Origin: Sulfitobacter sp. EhC04
GTDB taxonomy: Bacteria; Pseudomonadota; Alphaproteobacteria; Rhodobacterales; Rhodobacteraceae
NCBI RefSeq assembly: GCF_001650875.1
Contig: NZ_LXYI01000016.1
Coordinates: 1 to 64,000 of the forward strand
Direction: 5' to 3'
DNA length: 64,000 nucleotides
This document shows, piece by piece, positions 1 to 9,077 of the stretch (its first letter is position 1; each line of letters starts with the position of its first letter). A program made the position numbers and the translations under genes. The notes under the pieces were generated by a model. The model made no database searches and was not told where the DNA came from. It was given only the letters and a program-made list of their open reading frames with translations.

Positions 1-136
1 TAAATGCTATCAAAGGAGCGGCATCAAACCGCGACACGTCCAAACAGCACTAAGCAATCTGTTCACTGTGGTACTGTCTTTAGTAAGTAAAGAAATCGGA
101 GGCGTAGTTCAATTGAGCAATCGCCACGCTCAATGA
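1..136 (+). other. Left-edge sequence upstream of tniQ; possible 3' end of a preceding gene
   Basis: Two plus-strand frames are open from the window edge. One ends at the TAA at 51-53. The other ends at the TGA at 134-136, directly followed by the ATG at 137 in the same frame. Either could be the tail of an upstream transposition gene such as a TniB-type ATPase, but the 16 or 44 residues visible match nothing I recognise. A GGAGG at 98-102 is about 34 bases before the ATG at 137, too far to serve it. The base composition is AT-richer than the housekeeping genes further right. Confidence 0.3.
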
Positions 137-2158
137 ATGACCGGATCGACGAGCCGCAGTGCTGAATTGTCGATCAAGACCGTATGTCGGCTTTGGGCCG
201 TTCGTGTCGGTGGAAATCAACTTCCGCTTGTTCCGCTTTCAAACTGGCCCCCTGATCTCCAACCAAGAATTTTGCTTGATAACTGCTTCCCGGTGGATAT
301 TTGGATAAGAACTCACAGCACCGAGAGGCACGCCATTACTACTATCCAAGCCAGAACAAGAGAGACCATCGCCTCGTTCGTATCCCGAACGGCAGCTTAC
401 TTTCACGTGAACGCTGCTGCATTCTCGATGGACAAAAACACGTCGTTTCAATCCCTGATTTCCGGGAAAGCGGAAGCGGTCGCCGCTCTTGAAGATTTCA
501 AGGTCAGGATCTCTAATAACGTTACGGCATGGTCTCCGACTTCTACCGCGGCGGCAAAAGGCAGGCGACTTTTTCGCGGGCACACATTCCCGGCCAAAGT
601 TCTGCAAGGGTCAACCATGCGCGGGTGCCCACACTGCCTGCGAGGTGACCTCAAGGGACAGGACAATCCTGCTGTCAGCATGGCGATGCGAGGCCATTGG
701 CTGGTTCCCCATGTGACCCTTTGCCTGAAGCATCAACATCCTATGGTCACACTTTGGAAAGAGAGCCACCTGATAGAGAGGTTTGATTCAGCAGCTCATC
801 TTGCCCTAATCGCGCCAAACATCATTGCTGGTCATTTTGATGAAGAAATTCGTGATGAAACCGACTTCGACATCTGGCTTGATAATCGCTTGGAGGGGCA
901 CGATGAGGGCAACTGGTTGGAACAATTTCCCCTGCACGCCGCCTGTAACTTCTGCCTGATGCTCGGGACGTCTCTATTGCGTCATGAGATGAGTGCGCCA
1001 TCGTCAGTTCAGCCTGAGGATTACTGGGGCGTCTATCAGATGGGCTTTGAAGTCGCAAAGAACGGAGAGAAGGCCATCCAAGACGCCCTCATGGGTCTTC
1101 AAACGCTGCCAGGCGGACCACACGACGGACCAAAGAAAATCTTTCCAAAGATGTACGAGCGCCTTGCCTACGATTATGTTGATGACCCAGATTACAGTAC
1201 GTTCAGAAACATCCTCAGGACCCACATGTGTGAAACGTGGCCGCTTGGAGTAGGTGACGAGCTGTTGGGTGAACCCGTAACAGAACGGAGACTACATTCC
1301 GTACGAACAGCAGCTCAAGCAACGGGTATTGATCAACGGCGTTTAAGAAAGATCCTTATTGCCAAGGGTGTCATCTCGGAAACAGGGCTTTCATACGCCT
1401 GGGAAATCTTCGATGCTCAAAAGGCGGAAGAGGCTTTGCGGTCCGCAACTACGCTTATCACAGCTAAAGCTTTCGCCGAGGGGATTGGCGCCACCCGTTC
1501 CCAGTTTGATCTACTTGTTTCAGGCGGGGTATTATCGCCCAAGCTCAGCTCCTTGGATGAGGTCGGTACAAAAGCCATCTGGGATCCAGCCGAGGGTGTG
1601 GACTTTCTTGAGAGCGTGTTTCTGGGAGCAGCTCCACTCAGGAGCGCACAGCATGGATGGGAACATATTGCGAAGTCTGCCATGCGCCTTAAAATCGGCC
1701 CTGAAGAAATCATTCGCGCCATTCAAAGCAAGCGGATTGTTCGGATTGGAAATCACGCGGACTACGATGGCTACTCCGCCCTTTATGTCTATCATGATGA
1801 AGTCTGCTCAATCTTGTCGCCAGAACCAACCATGGGCCAAAACATTGAGCTTTTCTCGAAAGCTGTCGGCATCGGTCAACCGCGCCGCATGCAACGCCTG
1901 ATCTCGAATGGACACACCCCCGCGACAGAACTGGAGAACCCGAAACTCAAAACCCGACAACGATATGTCACGCGCGAAGATGCTGATGCGTTCCACAAGA
2001 AATTCTACACGCCACGCACAATGGCGCAAGCTTATGGACGGAGCTGGCAAGCCATGATGGCAACCCTACGGGCGGATGGAATTTCTCCATTTTCACCGGA
2101 CGGCGAGGACTACGGGAGCCTCTTCGAACGAACGCTGATCGACGCAAAATTCAAATAA
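137..2158 (+). CDS. tniQ: TniQ-family transposition protein
   Basis: This is a TniQ/TnsD-type protein, the target-selection component of Tn7-like and Tn5053-like transposons. The family signature is visible: RETIASF at about residues 75-81, then a zinc-finger-like pair CPHC (C164, C167) and CLKH (C196, H199). The C-terminal half contains several helix-turn-helix-like stretches (about residues 385-415, 440-475 and 580-600), which fits DNA target binding. The 673-residue length suits a long TnsD-like member. The start is uncertain: the recognisable domain begins near residue 72 and no Shine-Dalgarno fits the ATG, so the first 70 residues may not be translated. GC is about 46% by hand count over 721-840, far below the neighbours, suggesting transfer. 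No TniA or TniB is visible; they would lie left of the window. Confidence 0.82.
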   Translation: MTGSTSRSAELSIKTVCRLWAVRVGGNQLPLVPLSNWPPDLQPRILLDNCFPVDIWIRTHSTERHAITTIQARTRETIASFVSRTAAYFHVNAAAFSMDKNTSFQSLISGKAEAVAALEDFKVRISNNVTAWSPTSTAAAKGRRLFRGHTFPAKVLQGSTMRGCPHCLRGDLKGQDNPAVSMAMRGHWLVPHVTLCLKHQHPMVTLWKESHLIERFDSAAHLALIAPNIIAGHFDEEIRDETDFDIWLDNRLEGHDEGNWLEQFPLHAACNFCLMLGTSLLRHEMSAPSSVQPEDYWGVYQMGFEVAKNGEKAIQDALMGLQTLPGGPHDGPKKIFPKMYERLAYDYVDDPDYSTFRNILRTHMCETWPLGVGDELLGEPVTERRLHSVRTAAQATGIDQRRLRKILIAKGVISETGLSYAWEIFDAQKAEEALRSATTLITAKAFAEGIGATRSQFDLLVSGGVLSPKLSSLDEVGTKAIWDPAEGVDFLESVFLGAAPLRSAQHGWEHIAKSAMRLKIGPEEIIRAIQSKRIVRIGNHADYDGYSALYVYHDEVCSILSPEPTMGQNIELFSKAVGIGQPRRMQRLISNGHTPATELENPKLKTRQRYVTREDADAFHKKFYTPRTMAQAYGRSWQAMMATLRADGISPFSPDGEDYGSLFERTLIDAKFK

Positions 2159-2186
2159 CTTCCTGATTTTTAAAACTAAAAAATGA

Positions 2187-2218
2187 GGGCGGCGCTGAAG
2201 CGCCGCCCTTCTTTTTTT
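2187..2218 (+). terminator. Rho-independent terminator after tniQ
   Basis: A perfect 9-bp GC stem (GGGCGGCGC at 2187-2195, GCGCCGCCC at 2200-2208) with a TGAA loop is followed by TTCTTTTTTT (2209-2218). It lies 28 bases after the tniQ stop and faces the convergent nrdJ gene. Confidence 0.93.
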
Positions 2219-2242
2219 CCAAATTGGCACATTCAACATCGC

Positions 2243-2273
2243 TTCCGGAAATCAGATAAGGTGATTTCCGGAA
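2243..2273. repeat. Perfect 12-bp inverted repeat between tniQ and nrdJ
   Basis: TTCCGGAAATCA (2243-2254) and its exact reverse complement TGATTTCCGGAA (2262-2273) flank a 7-base spacer. There is no T tract, and a separate terminator already lies 25 bases upstream. It may be a protein-binding site or part of a mobile-element end. The function is inferred only from position and symmetry. Confidence 0.7.
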
Positions 2274-2314
2274 ACAGGATGGTGTAATTCACATAAGATT
2301 AATGGGTCCAGAGC

Positions 2315-4582
2315 CTAGCCGCATTTGGAATGGCCGCAGGAGGCGCAGGTCATGCAGCCTTCGATCATGCGCATGTCGAACTGCCCGCAGGACGGGCAGG
2401 CCTTGCCACGGGGGGCGTCGAGGCCGACGACGCGGGCCTGGGGATCGGTTTTCAGGCCCAGCCCCTCGCCCGCGATGAACCCTGTCGCGATCATGTGCTG
2501 TTCGATCACGCCGCCGATGGCCGCCAGGATCGAAGGGATGTACTTGCCCTTCATCCAGGCCCCGCCGCGCGGGTCAAAGACGGCCTTGAGCTCTTCCACC
2601 ACAAAGGACACGTCGCCGCCGCGCCGGAACACCGCTGAAATCATCCGCGTCAGCGCCACGGTCCAGGCGAAATGTTCCATGTTCTTGGAGTTGATGAACA
2701 CCTCGAAGGGGCGGCGATGGCCGTTCAGCACGATGTCATTGATGGTGATATAAAGCGCGTGCTCAGAGTCGGGCCACTTGACCTTGTAGGTGTTGCCCTC
2801 CAGCTCGCTCGGCCGGTCGAGCGGTTCGGACATATAGACAACCTCGCCGCCCTCCACGACCGGCAGGGGGCTGTCTTCGGACTTGGTGTCGCTGACTGAC
2901 AGAACAGAGCCCGTCACATCATTGGGCCGGTATGTCGTGCACCCCTTGCAGCCCTGGTCCCAGGCGGCCATGTAGACATCCTTGAAGGCGTCAAAGCTGA
3001 TGTCCTCGGGGCAGTTGATGGTCTTGGAGATCGAGCTGTCCACCCATTTCTGCGCCGCCGCCTGCATCTTGACGTGATCCAGCGGGGCCAGTGTCTGGGC
3101 GTTGACGAAATAATCGGGCAGGTCCGCGTCGCCCTTCAACTCGCGCCACATCTGCACGGCGTAATCGACAACCTCTTCCTCGGTCCGGCTGCCGTCCTTT
3201 TGCAGCACCTTGCGGGTGTAGGCATAGGCAAAGACCGGTTCGATCCCTGAACTGACGTTCCCGGCATACAGGCTGATCGTCCCGGTGGGCGCGACGGAGG
3301 TCAGCAGCGCGTTGCGGATGCCGTGGGTACGGATCGCCTCGCGCACGTCCTCGTCCATCATCTGCATGGTGCCCGAGGCGAGGTAGGCCTCGGCGTCGAA
3401 CAGAGGAAACGGGCCTTTTTCCTTGGCCAGATCGACACTGGCGAGATAGGCGGCGCGGGCGATCTGCTTCATCCATTCTTCGGTCTGTGCCGCGGCCTCG
3501 TCAGAGCCATAGCGCAGGCCGGTCATCAGAAGGGCATCAGCCAGACCGGTGACGCCCAGGCCGATGCGCCGTTTGGCCTGCGCCTCGCGCGCCTGTGCCT
3601 CCAGCGGGAACTTGGAGGCATCGACAACGTTGTCCATCATCCGCACCGCTGTCGCCACCAGTTCACCCAGCGCATCCAGGTCCAGACCGGCGTCCGGCTC
3701 AAAAGGGTTGCTGACCAGCCGCGCCAGGTTGATCGACCCCAGCAGGCATGCGCCATAGGGCGGCAGGGGTTGTTCGCCGCAGGGATTCGTTGCCGCGATG
3801 GTCTCGCAATAGCTGAGGTTGTTGGCCTGGTTGATCCGGTCGATAAAGATCACCCCCGGCTCGGCGAAATCATAGGTCGCGCGCATGATGCGGTTCCACA
3901 GGTCGCGGGCCTGCAGGGTGCGATAGACCTTGTTGTCAAAGGTCAGCTCCCAGGGGCCGTCAGCCTTGACCGCATCCATGAAAGCATCGGTGATCAGCAC
4001 TGACATGTTGAACATGCGCAGGCGCGCGGGGTCGGATTTGGCGGCGATGAAATCCTCAACATCCGGGTGGTCGCAGCGCATGGTGGCCATCATCGCACCG
4101 CGGCGCGAACCCGCCGACATGATGGTGCGGCACATCGCGTCCCAGACATCCATGAAAGACAGCGGCCCGGAGGCATCCGCAGACACGCCTTTGACATCCG
4201 CGCCCCTGGGCCGGATGGTCGAGAAGTCATAGCCGATGCCGCCGCCCTGCTGCATGGTCAGCGCGGCCTCTTTCAGCATGTCGAAAATGCCGCCCATGCT
4301 GTCGGGCACCGTGCCCATGACAAAGCAGTTGAACAGCGTCACCCGGCGCGCGGTGCCCGCCCCAGCGGTGATGCGGCCTGCGGGCAGGTATTTGAAATCC
4401 TCCAGCGCGGCGTAGAACGGCTTTTCCCATTCTTCGGGATTTTTCTCTACCTGCGCGAGGTTGCGGGCGATGCGCAGCCAGGTGTCCTCCACCGTCACAT
4501 CGCGCGGCGTGCCATCGGCATCCTTGAAGCGGTACTTCATGTCCCAAATCTGTTCGGCGATGGGGGCGGCAAATCGGGACAT
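2315..4582 (-). CDS. nrdJ: Adenosylcobalamin-dependent (class II) ribonucleotide reductase
   Basis: Reduces ribonucleotides to deoxyribonucleotides using coenzyme B12, supplying DNA precursors with or without oxygen. From the ATG at 4582 the protein has 755 residues. NPCGE with the presumed catalytic Cys268 is at residues 266-270. The N-terminal region carries FNCFVMG and the glycine-rich QQGGGIGYDF. The tail ends in paired cysteines (CPSCG, CMTCASCG), typical of the reducing C-terminus in NrdJ. The frame is open to 4645 with other possible starts, including an ATG at 4627. I chose 4582 because family members usually begin MSRFAAPIAEQIW. The gene is convergent with tniQ and diverges from the DUF1489 gene. 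No cobalamin riboswitch is visible upstream. Confidence 0.93.
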   Translation of the reverse strand: MSRFAAPIAEQIWDMKYRFKDADGTPRDVTVEDTWLRIARNLAQVEKNPEEWEKPFYAALEDFKYLPAGRITAGAGTARRVTLFNCFVMGTVPDSMGGIFDMLKEAALTMQQGGGIGYDFSTIRPRGADVKGVSADASGPLSFMDVWDAMCRTIMSAGSRRGAMMATMRCDHPDVEDFIAAKSDPARLRMFNMSVLITDAFMDAVKADGPWELTFDNKVYRTLQARDLWNRIMRATYDFAEPGVIFIDRINQANNLSYCETIAATNPCGEQPLPPYGACLLGSINLARLVSNPFEPDAGLDLDALGELVATAVRMMDNVVDASKFPLEAQAREAQAKRRIGLGVTGLADALLMTGLRYGSDEAAAQTEEWMKQIARAAYLASVDLAKEKGPFPLFDAEAYLASGTMQMMDEDVREAIRTHGIRNALLTSVAPTGTISLYAGNVSSGIEPVFAYAYTRKVLQKDGSRTEEEVVDYAVQMWRELKGDADLPDYFVNAQTLAPLDHVKMQAAAQKWVDSSISKTINCPEDISFDAFKDVYMAAWDQGCKGCTTYRPNDVTGSVLSVSDTKSEDSPLPVVEGGEVVYMSEPLDRPSELEGNTYKVKWPDSEHALYITINDIVLNGHRRPFEVFINSKNMEHFAWTVALTRMISAVFRRGGDVSFVVEELKAVFDPRGGAWMKGKYIPSILAAIGGVIEQHMIATGFIAGEGLGLKTDPQARVVGLDAPRGKACPSCGQFDMRMIEGCMTCASCGHSKCG

Positions 4583-4712
4583 GTCGAATCTTTCGGCTGG
4601 ATCAGGAAGGTGATCAAGATAACCCATCCTGCGCCAAACCACCACACTTTGAATGCGCCGTCCGATGTACTACCTTATGTCGTGGCTCAGGGGTGAGTCT
4701 GGGGAAAAGCCT

Positions 4713-5144
4713 GTGGATAAATACGTGAACCTGATCAAGCTGAGTGTCGGGACCGAAAGCGTCGAGGGTCTGGAAGACTGGCAGCGCGAACGGTCCAGGC
4801 AGATCAAGGGCGGCAAATATTACCACATCACCCGGATGTGGCCCAAGCGCGAGGCCGAAATCCTGAACGGCGGGTCGATCTATTGGGTGATCAAGGGCGA
4901 AGTGCTGGCACGTCAGCGCATCCTGGGCTTCGATGAAAAGATCGGCAATGACGGCATTCGCCGCTGCGGCATCGTGCTGGACCCCGAAATCATCCGCGTC
5001 TCACCGGCGCTGCGCCGCCCGTTCCAGGGCTGGCGCTATCTGGACCCCGCCGATGCGCCGCCGGACCTGCGCAAGGGACAGGAAGGTGACACGGCCCTGC
5101 CCAGCGAGCTGAACCGCGCGCTGGCCGAAATCGGGGTGATCTGA
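4713..5144 (+). CDS. DUF1489 family protein
   Basis: A small conserved alphaproteobacterial protein of unknown function. The N-terminus LIKLSVGTESVEGLEDW and the block YYHITRMWPKRE match my memory of DUF1489. The open frame extends upstream to 4653, but similarity begins just after GTG codons at 4713 and 4725. GGGGAAAAG at 4701-4709 is a plausible ribosome site for the GTG at 4713, giving 143 residues. It is divergent from nrdJ and convergent with hisG. There is no signal peptide or membrane segment, so it is probably cytoplasmic. Confidence 0.8.
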   Translation: MDKYVNLIKLSVGTESVEGLEDWQRERSRQIKGGKYYHITRMWPKREAEILNGGSIYWVIKGEVLARQRILGFDEKIGNDGIRRCGIVLDPEIIRVSPALRRPFQGWRYLDPADAPPDLRKGQEGDTALPSELNRALAEIGVI

Positions 5145-5251
5145 AGGGCGTAACAGCCAGGTCCAGAGGCGTGATCCGGGTCGGGTGCCTTCGGTCGAGA
5201 ACGCGCGCGCCGCAGCAGGTTCGCAGAGCTGACGCAGTTCCCGCCGCTCCC

Positions 5252-5941
5252 TTACCCCAGTCGCGCTTCCAGTTCTTTCAGCGTCTTGCGGACCCGATCA
5301 TCCACCGGCGCGGTGCGGCTGCGCCAAAGCGTCGCCTGAGAGCGCAACACCATCGCATCGCCCAGGATCTTGAGGTGGTTGGCGCGCAGGGTTTCGCCGC
5401 TGGATGTGATATCGGCAATCGCCTCGGCGGTTTCATTGGCCACCGTGCCTTCGGTCGCGCCCTGGCTGTCGACCAGCGCATAATCGGCCACGCCGCTGTC
5501 GCGCAGGAAGTTGCGGACCAGCCGGTGATATTTCGTGGCGATCCGCAGCCGGAACCCATGCGCCGCGCGAAAGGCGGCGGCGGCGGCATCCAGATCGTCC
5601 AGCGTGTCCACGTCGATCCAGGCTTTCGGCACCGCGATGATCAGGTCGGCATGACCAAACCCCAATTCCTCCACCGGCTCGACCAATTGCTCCCAAAGCG
5701 CCAGCTTTTCCTGCACCAGATCGGTGCCGGTGACACCCATGTGGATGCGCCCGGCGGCCAGTTCGCGGGGGATTTCACCAGCAGACAGCAGGATCAGGCT
5801 GACCCCTTCGATCCCCGCGACCGCCCCGGCATATTCCCGGTCTGACCCGCTGCGTTGCAGGATGATCCCGCGCTGCGCGAACCAGTCAAAGGTCTTTTCC
5901 ATCAGCCGCCCCTTGGACGGCACCCCAAGCTTGAGCGTCAT
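5252..5941 (-). CDS. hisG: ATP phosphoribosyltransferase catalytic subunit, short form
   Basis: First step of histidine synthesis: joins ATP and PRPP to give phosphoribosyl-ATP. At 229 residues it is the short HisG form, which lacks the C-terminal regulatory domain and works in a complex with HisZ. The start LGVPSKGRLM, the middle VTGTDLVQE and the phosphate-binding DSQGATEGTVANE are visible. Its ATG overlaps the hisZ stop (ATGA at 5938-5941), so it is translationally coupled as the last gene of hisS-hisZ-hisG. Confidence 0.96.
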   Translation of the reverse strand: MTLKLGVPSKGRLMEKTFDWFAQRGIILQRSGSDREYAGAVAGIEGVSLILLSAGEIPRELAAGRIHMGVTGTDLVQEKLALWEQLVEPVEELGFGHADLIIAVPKAWIDVDTLDDLDAAAAAFRAAHGFRLRIATKYHRLVRNFLRDSGVADYALVDSQGATEGTVANETAEAIADITSSGETLRANHLKILGDAMVLRSQATLWRSRTAPVDDRVRKTLKELEARLG

Positions 5942-7017
5942 GGCGCGCCCTCCAGTTCCAGCATCAGGCCGGGACGCATCACACCGCCCACCGCCGGAAT
6001 TTCGCGCCCCTGCCCCAGCCGCCGGGTCAGCGCGTCATAGCGCCCGCCACTGGCAATCGTCGGCAGATCCGCGCGCGCCTCGGCCCGGAAGCCAAAGACG
6101 AAACCGTCGTAGTATTCCATCGACGACCGGCCATAGCTGGCCTCGAACATCAGGTTGTCGGTGTCCACGCCCCGCGCCCGCAGCGCCGCCTCGCGCGCGG
6201 TGACACGGGCCACTGCGGCGGCAATGTCGGGCATATCCACGGCCAGGTCGTGCAACTGGCTCAGCGCATGGGGCATGACCTCGCGCACGTCCAGCAGGGC
6301 CTCGATCTGCTCCACCTCGCGGCCCGACAAGGGCGGCGTTGCCGCATCCTCGTGCAGGGCGGCGATACGTTCTTCGATGTCCGCGCGGCTGCGCAAGCCG
6401 ATCAGCGGCGCGTCCGTCGCGGCCTGCCCTGCCAGCAGCGCAGCCCGGCTGGGCGGCACCGGCGCGCGCCCGGAAAACCGGTCCAGCAGCGCCCTGAACC
6501 GGCGGGGCCGCCAGATGTGCCGCATCAAAGCCTGCCTGCGCCGCGCGCTGGTCTGCAAGCCCTGCACTGCCGCCATCAACACGCCAATGTCGCCGGTCAC
6601 GGCGCGCAGGGGCAAGCCGCGCAATGCCTCGGCAATCAGCGCAAAGACCTCCGCGTCCGCCGCCGCCGGGTCGGCACGGTCAAACACCTCATAGCCGACC
6701 TGAATGTATTCATTGGCGCGGTCCGGGTCTTCTTCCTGGCGGCGAAACACCTCACCCGAATAGGTATAGCGCGCGGGTTCCGCCCCCTCGGCCATATGCA
6801 TCTGCACGACCGGTACGGTGAAATCCGGGCGCAACATCTGCTCGCCCCTGAGCGCATCGGAGGTCACATAGGCGCGCGCGCGCATGTCCTCGCCGTAAAG
6901 CTCCAGCAAGGTTGTCGCCGGCTGCAGGATCGGCGGTTCGACCAACAGGGCACCCTGCGCCTCGAACATCGCGCGCAAGCCCGCCGCGCGGACCAGGGTT
7001 TCGGACCGTGTGGGCAT
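5938..7017 (-). CDS. hisZ: ATP phosphoribosyltransferase regulatory subunit HisZ
   Basis: A histidyl-tRNA-synthetase paralogue that activates short HisG and mediates histidine feedback. The class II synthetase-like fold is visible in MLRPDFTVPV, YSGEVFRRQ and ASGGRYDAL, but it lacks a tRNA-binding domain. The start is the ATG at 7017, overlapping the hisS stop by one base (TGATG), giving 359 residues. An open extension to 7098 overlaps hisS and shows no family similarity. Lies between hisS and hisG in one operon. Confidence 0.93.
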   Translation of the reverse strand: MPTRSETLVRAAGLRAMFEAQGALLVEPPILQPATTLLELYGEDMRARAYVTSDALRGEQMLRPDFTVPVVQMHMAEGAEPARYTYSGEVFRRQEEDPDRANEYIQVGYEVFDRADPAAADAEVFALIAEALRGLPLRAVTGDIGVLMAAVQGLQTSARRRQALMRHIWRPRRFRALLDRFSGRAPVPPSRAALLAGQAATDAPLIGLRSRADIEERIAALHEDAATPPLSGREVEQIEALLDVREVMPHALSQLHDLAVDMPDIAAAVARVTAREAALRARGVDTDNLMFEASYGRSSMEYYDGFVFGFRAEARADLPTIASGGRYDALTRRLGQGREIPAVGGVMRPGLMLELEGAP

Positions 7018-8648
7018 CACTGGCCGTCCAGAATTTCGCGGACCTTCGCGACAAGCTGGTCGCGCGGCACCTCGTACTGGCTGGGCCGGTCCTTCCATTC
7101 CTCATGAGTGGCGCTTTCGGCGATCTTTGCGCCCAGGATCAGGTCTTTGATCTGCACCACGCCGCGCGCATGCTCATCCCCGCCTTCGATCACGGCGGCA
7201 GGGCTGCCCCGCTTGTCGGCATATTTGAGCTGATTACCGAAGTTCTTGGGGTTGCCCAGATAGACCTCGGCCCGGATGCCCGCCTGCCGCAACTCTGCCA
7301 CCATCGCCTGATAATCGGCCATACGGTCACGGTCCATCACGGTGACAACGACGGGGCCGGGATCATTCGCCGCGCCTTCGTTTTTCATCGCCAGTGCGGC
7401 CAGCAGCCGGTCAACGCCGATGGAAACGCCGGTGGCGGGCACTTCCTGCCCGGTAAAGCGTTTCACCAGATCGTCATAGCGCCCGCCGCCCGCGACAGAG
7501 CCGAAATTGCGGGTGCGGCCCTTTTCATCCTGGATGGGGAAGGTGAGTTCGGCCTCGAAGACAGGGCCGGTGTAATAGCCAAGGCCGCGCACGACGGAGG
7601 GGTCGATGACGATGCGGTCTGAGTGGTAGCCCTGTGATTTCAGAAGCTCCGAAATTTCTCGCAGTTCCTCGACACCTTCAGCCCCGACTTTAGAACCATC
7701 GACTAACTCGTACAGAACTTCGAGAACATAAAAGTTCCAAAGCTTTGCCCACGGTTCATAGCGACCCAGCACGGAGACTAAATCAGCATCATGCAGTGTC
7801 GATGCACCAAAGAACATTGATTTCAATTCTTCAGGAAGATCGCCATTCTCGCTCACGCGCAATAGTCTCTCCTGCGCCTTGTTATTAGCAGCAACGAATC
7901 CCATGATTTGGCGAACCTGCAAGTCACTCAACCCAGCACCACCCGTAAAGTCCCCGCTCTCGTCCTTGCGCCCTTCACCGAGCAAGGCGCGCACGCCCTC
8001 CGGCCCCAGCCGGTCCAGCTTATCAATCGCGCGCAGCACAATCCCACGCTCGGCTTCCTTGTCATCCCCGGACAGGCCAGCCACTTCCAACACACCATTC
8101 AACACCTTGCGGTTGTTCACCCGCACGACGTAATCCCCGCGCGCAATCCCGACCTCTTCCAGACAATCGGCCAGCATCGCGCAGATCTCCGCATCCGCCG
8201 CCACAGACGGCGCACCAACAGTATCCGCATCACATTGATAAAACTGGCGAAACCGTCCCGGCCCCGGCTTTTCATTGCGCCAGACCGGGCCCATCGCATA
8301 GCGCCGGTAGGGGGTCGGCAAATCATTGCGGTGCTGGGCATAGACCCGCGCCAGCGGCGCTGTCAAATCATAGCGCAGCGCCAGCCAGTCGCCAGGCTTG
8401 TCGCCCTCGGCATCCTCCTGCCAGGCGAACACCCCCTCGTTGGGGCGGTCCACATCGGGCAGGAACTTGCCCAGCGCCTCCACCGTCTCGACCCCGGAGC
8501 TTTCCAGCGCGTCAAAGCCATAACGGTGATAGACGGCAGCGATCTTGCGCAGCATCTCGGCCCGATGGGTGACCTCGGCGCCAAAGTAGTCGCGGAACCC
8601 TTTCGGGGTCTCGGCCTTGGGGCGGGGGGTCTTCTTGGGCTTGGCCAT
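7017..8648 (-). CDS. hisS: Histidyl-tRNA synthetase (long alphaproteobacterial type)
   Basis: Charges tRNA-His. Class II features are present: the N-terminal [24 protein letters not shown], the motif-2-like region [17 protein letters not shown]-type (seen as [12 protein letters not shown]), and [13 protein letters not shown] with GGGRYDDLV near the C-terminal catalytic part. At 543 residues it is longer than the roughly 425 of E. coli. The extra sequence lies about residues 230-335. The DNA for that part (about 7650-7960) is markedly AT-richer than the rest of the gene, about 48% GC by hand count over 7681-7920, suggesting intragenic exchange. First gene of the hisS-hisZ-hisG operon and divergent from slyX. 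Confidence 0.95.
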   Translation of the reverse strand: MAKPKKTPRPKAETPKGFRDYFGAEVTHRAEMLRKIAAVYHRYGFDALESSGVETVEALGKFLPDVDRPNEGVFAWQEDAEGDKPGDWLALRYDLTAPLARVYAQHRNDLPTPYRRYAMGPVWRNEKPGPGRFRQFYQCDADTVGAPSVAADAEICAMLADCLEEVGIARGDYVVRVNNRKVLNGVLEVAGLSGDDKEAERGIVLRAIDKLDRLGPEGVRALLGEGRKDESGDFTGGAGLSDLQVRQIMGFVAANNKAQERLLRVSENGDLPEELKSMFFGASTLHDADLVSVLGRYEPWAKLWNFYVLEVLYELVDGSKVGAEGVEELREISELLKSQGYHSDRIVIDPSVVRGLGYYTGPVFEAELTFPIQDEKGRTRNFGSVAGGGRYDDLVKRFTGQEVPATGVSIGVDRLLAALAMKNEGAANDPGPVVVTVMDRDRMADYQAMVAELRQAGIRAEVYLGNPKNFGNQLKYADKRGSPAAVIEGGDEHARGVVQIKDLILGAKIAESATHEEWKDRPSQYEVPRDQLVAKVREILDGQ

Positions 8649-8811
8649 GATACCTGTTCCTGTCAGCGCTGCTTATGCGCCCTGCCTCTACCCCAGCCCC
8701 CTTGCAAGGGCAAGCGACGCGGCGGCATCACACCTGCTGCTCTTTTTGGCGAAAAAATATCCCTGCACGACATCCATTCCAAGCGGGCCATCCGCATGTT
8801 ACAGCGCTGCC

Positions 8812-9006
8812 ATGGAAAAACTCGAAGAACAGATCGCCCACCTGACCCGTATCGTCGATGACCTGTCCGAGGTCATCGCGCGGCAAGAGGCGGAAATCAC
8901 CACCCTGAACCGCCGGGTGCATATGCTGATGCAACGCGAGGGCGAACGGGAAGCCAGCCAGGGCGGTGGCGTGGTGCTGGGCGACGAACGCCCACCGCAC
9001 TACTGA
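8812..9006 (+). CDS. slyX: SlyX family protein
   Basis: A 64-residue protein with a leucine-zipper-like coiled coil (residues 1-40, MEKLEEQIAHLTRIVDDL onward) and the family's characteristic PPHY C-terminus. SlyX function is unknown. I took the ATG at 8812 because the open sequence upstream to 8617 has no family similarity and runs over the divergent hisS. It ends just before a double palindrome that probably terminates it. Confidence 0.88.
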   Translation: MEKLEEQIAHLTRIVDDLSEVIARQEAEITTLNRRVHMLMQREGEREASQGGGVVLGDERPPHY

Positions 9007-9028
9007 ACACAACGCCTGCCTCAAGCGC

Positions 9029-9073
9029 CAAAATTCTTTAAAGAATTTTGCCCGGAATTTTTGAAAATTCCGG
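9029..9073. repeat. Double perfect palindrome between convergent genes (copy 1)
   Basis: Two adjacent palindromes. The first is 22 bp at 9029-9050 (half-site CAAAATTCTTT). The second is at 9052-9073, with 10-bp arms CCGGAATTTT and AAAATTCCGG around a TG. Both can form hairpins on either strand, and short T or A runs inside them could let them terminate transcription both ways. slyX ends at 9006 from the left and the lipoprotein gene ends at 9078 from the right. A closely related pair occurs at 28382-28425. Confidence 0.85.
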
Positions 9074-9077
9074 TCCC

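Noticed and set aside
4583-4712. Cobalamin riboswitch upstream of nrdJ
   Set aside because: The divergent gap is too short and lacks a B12-box-like core.
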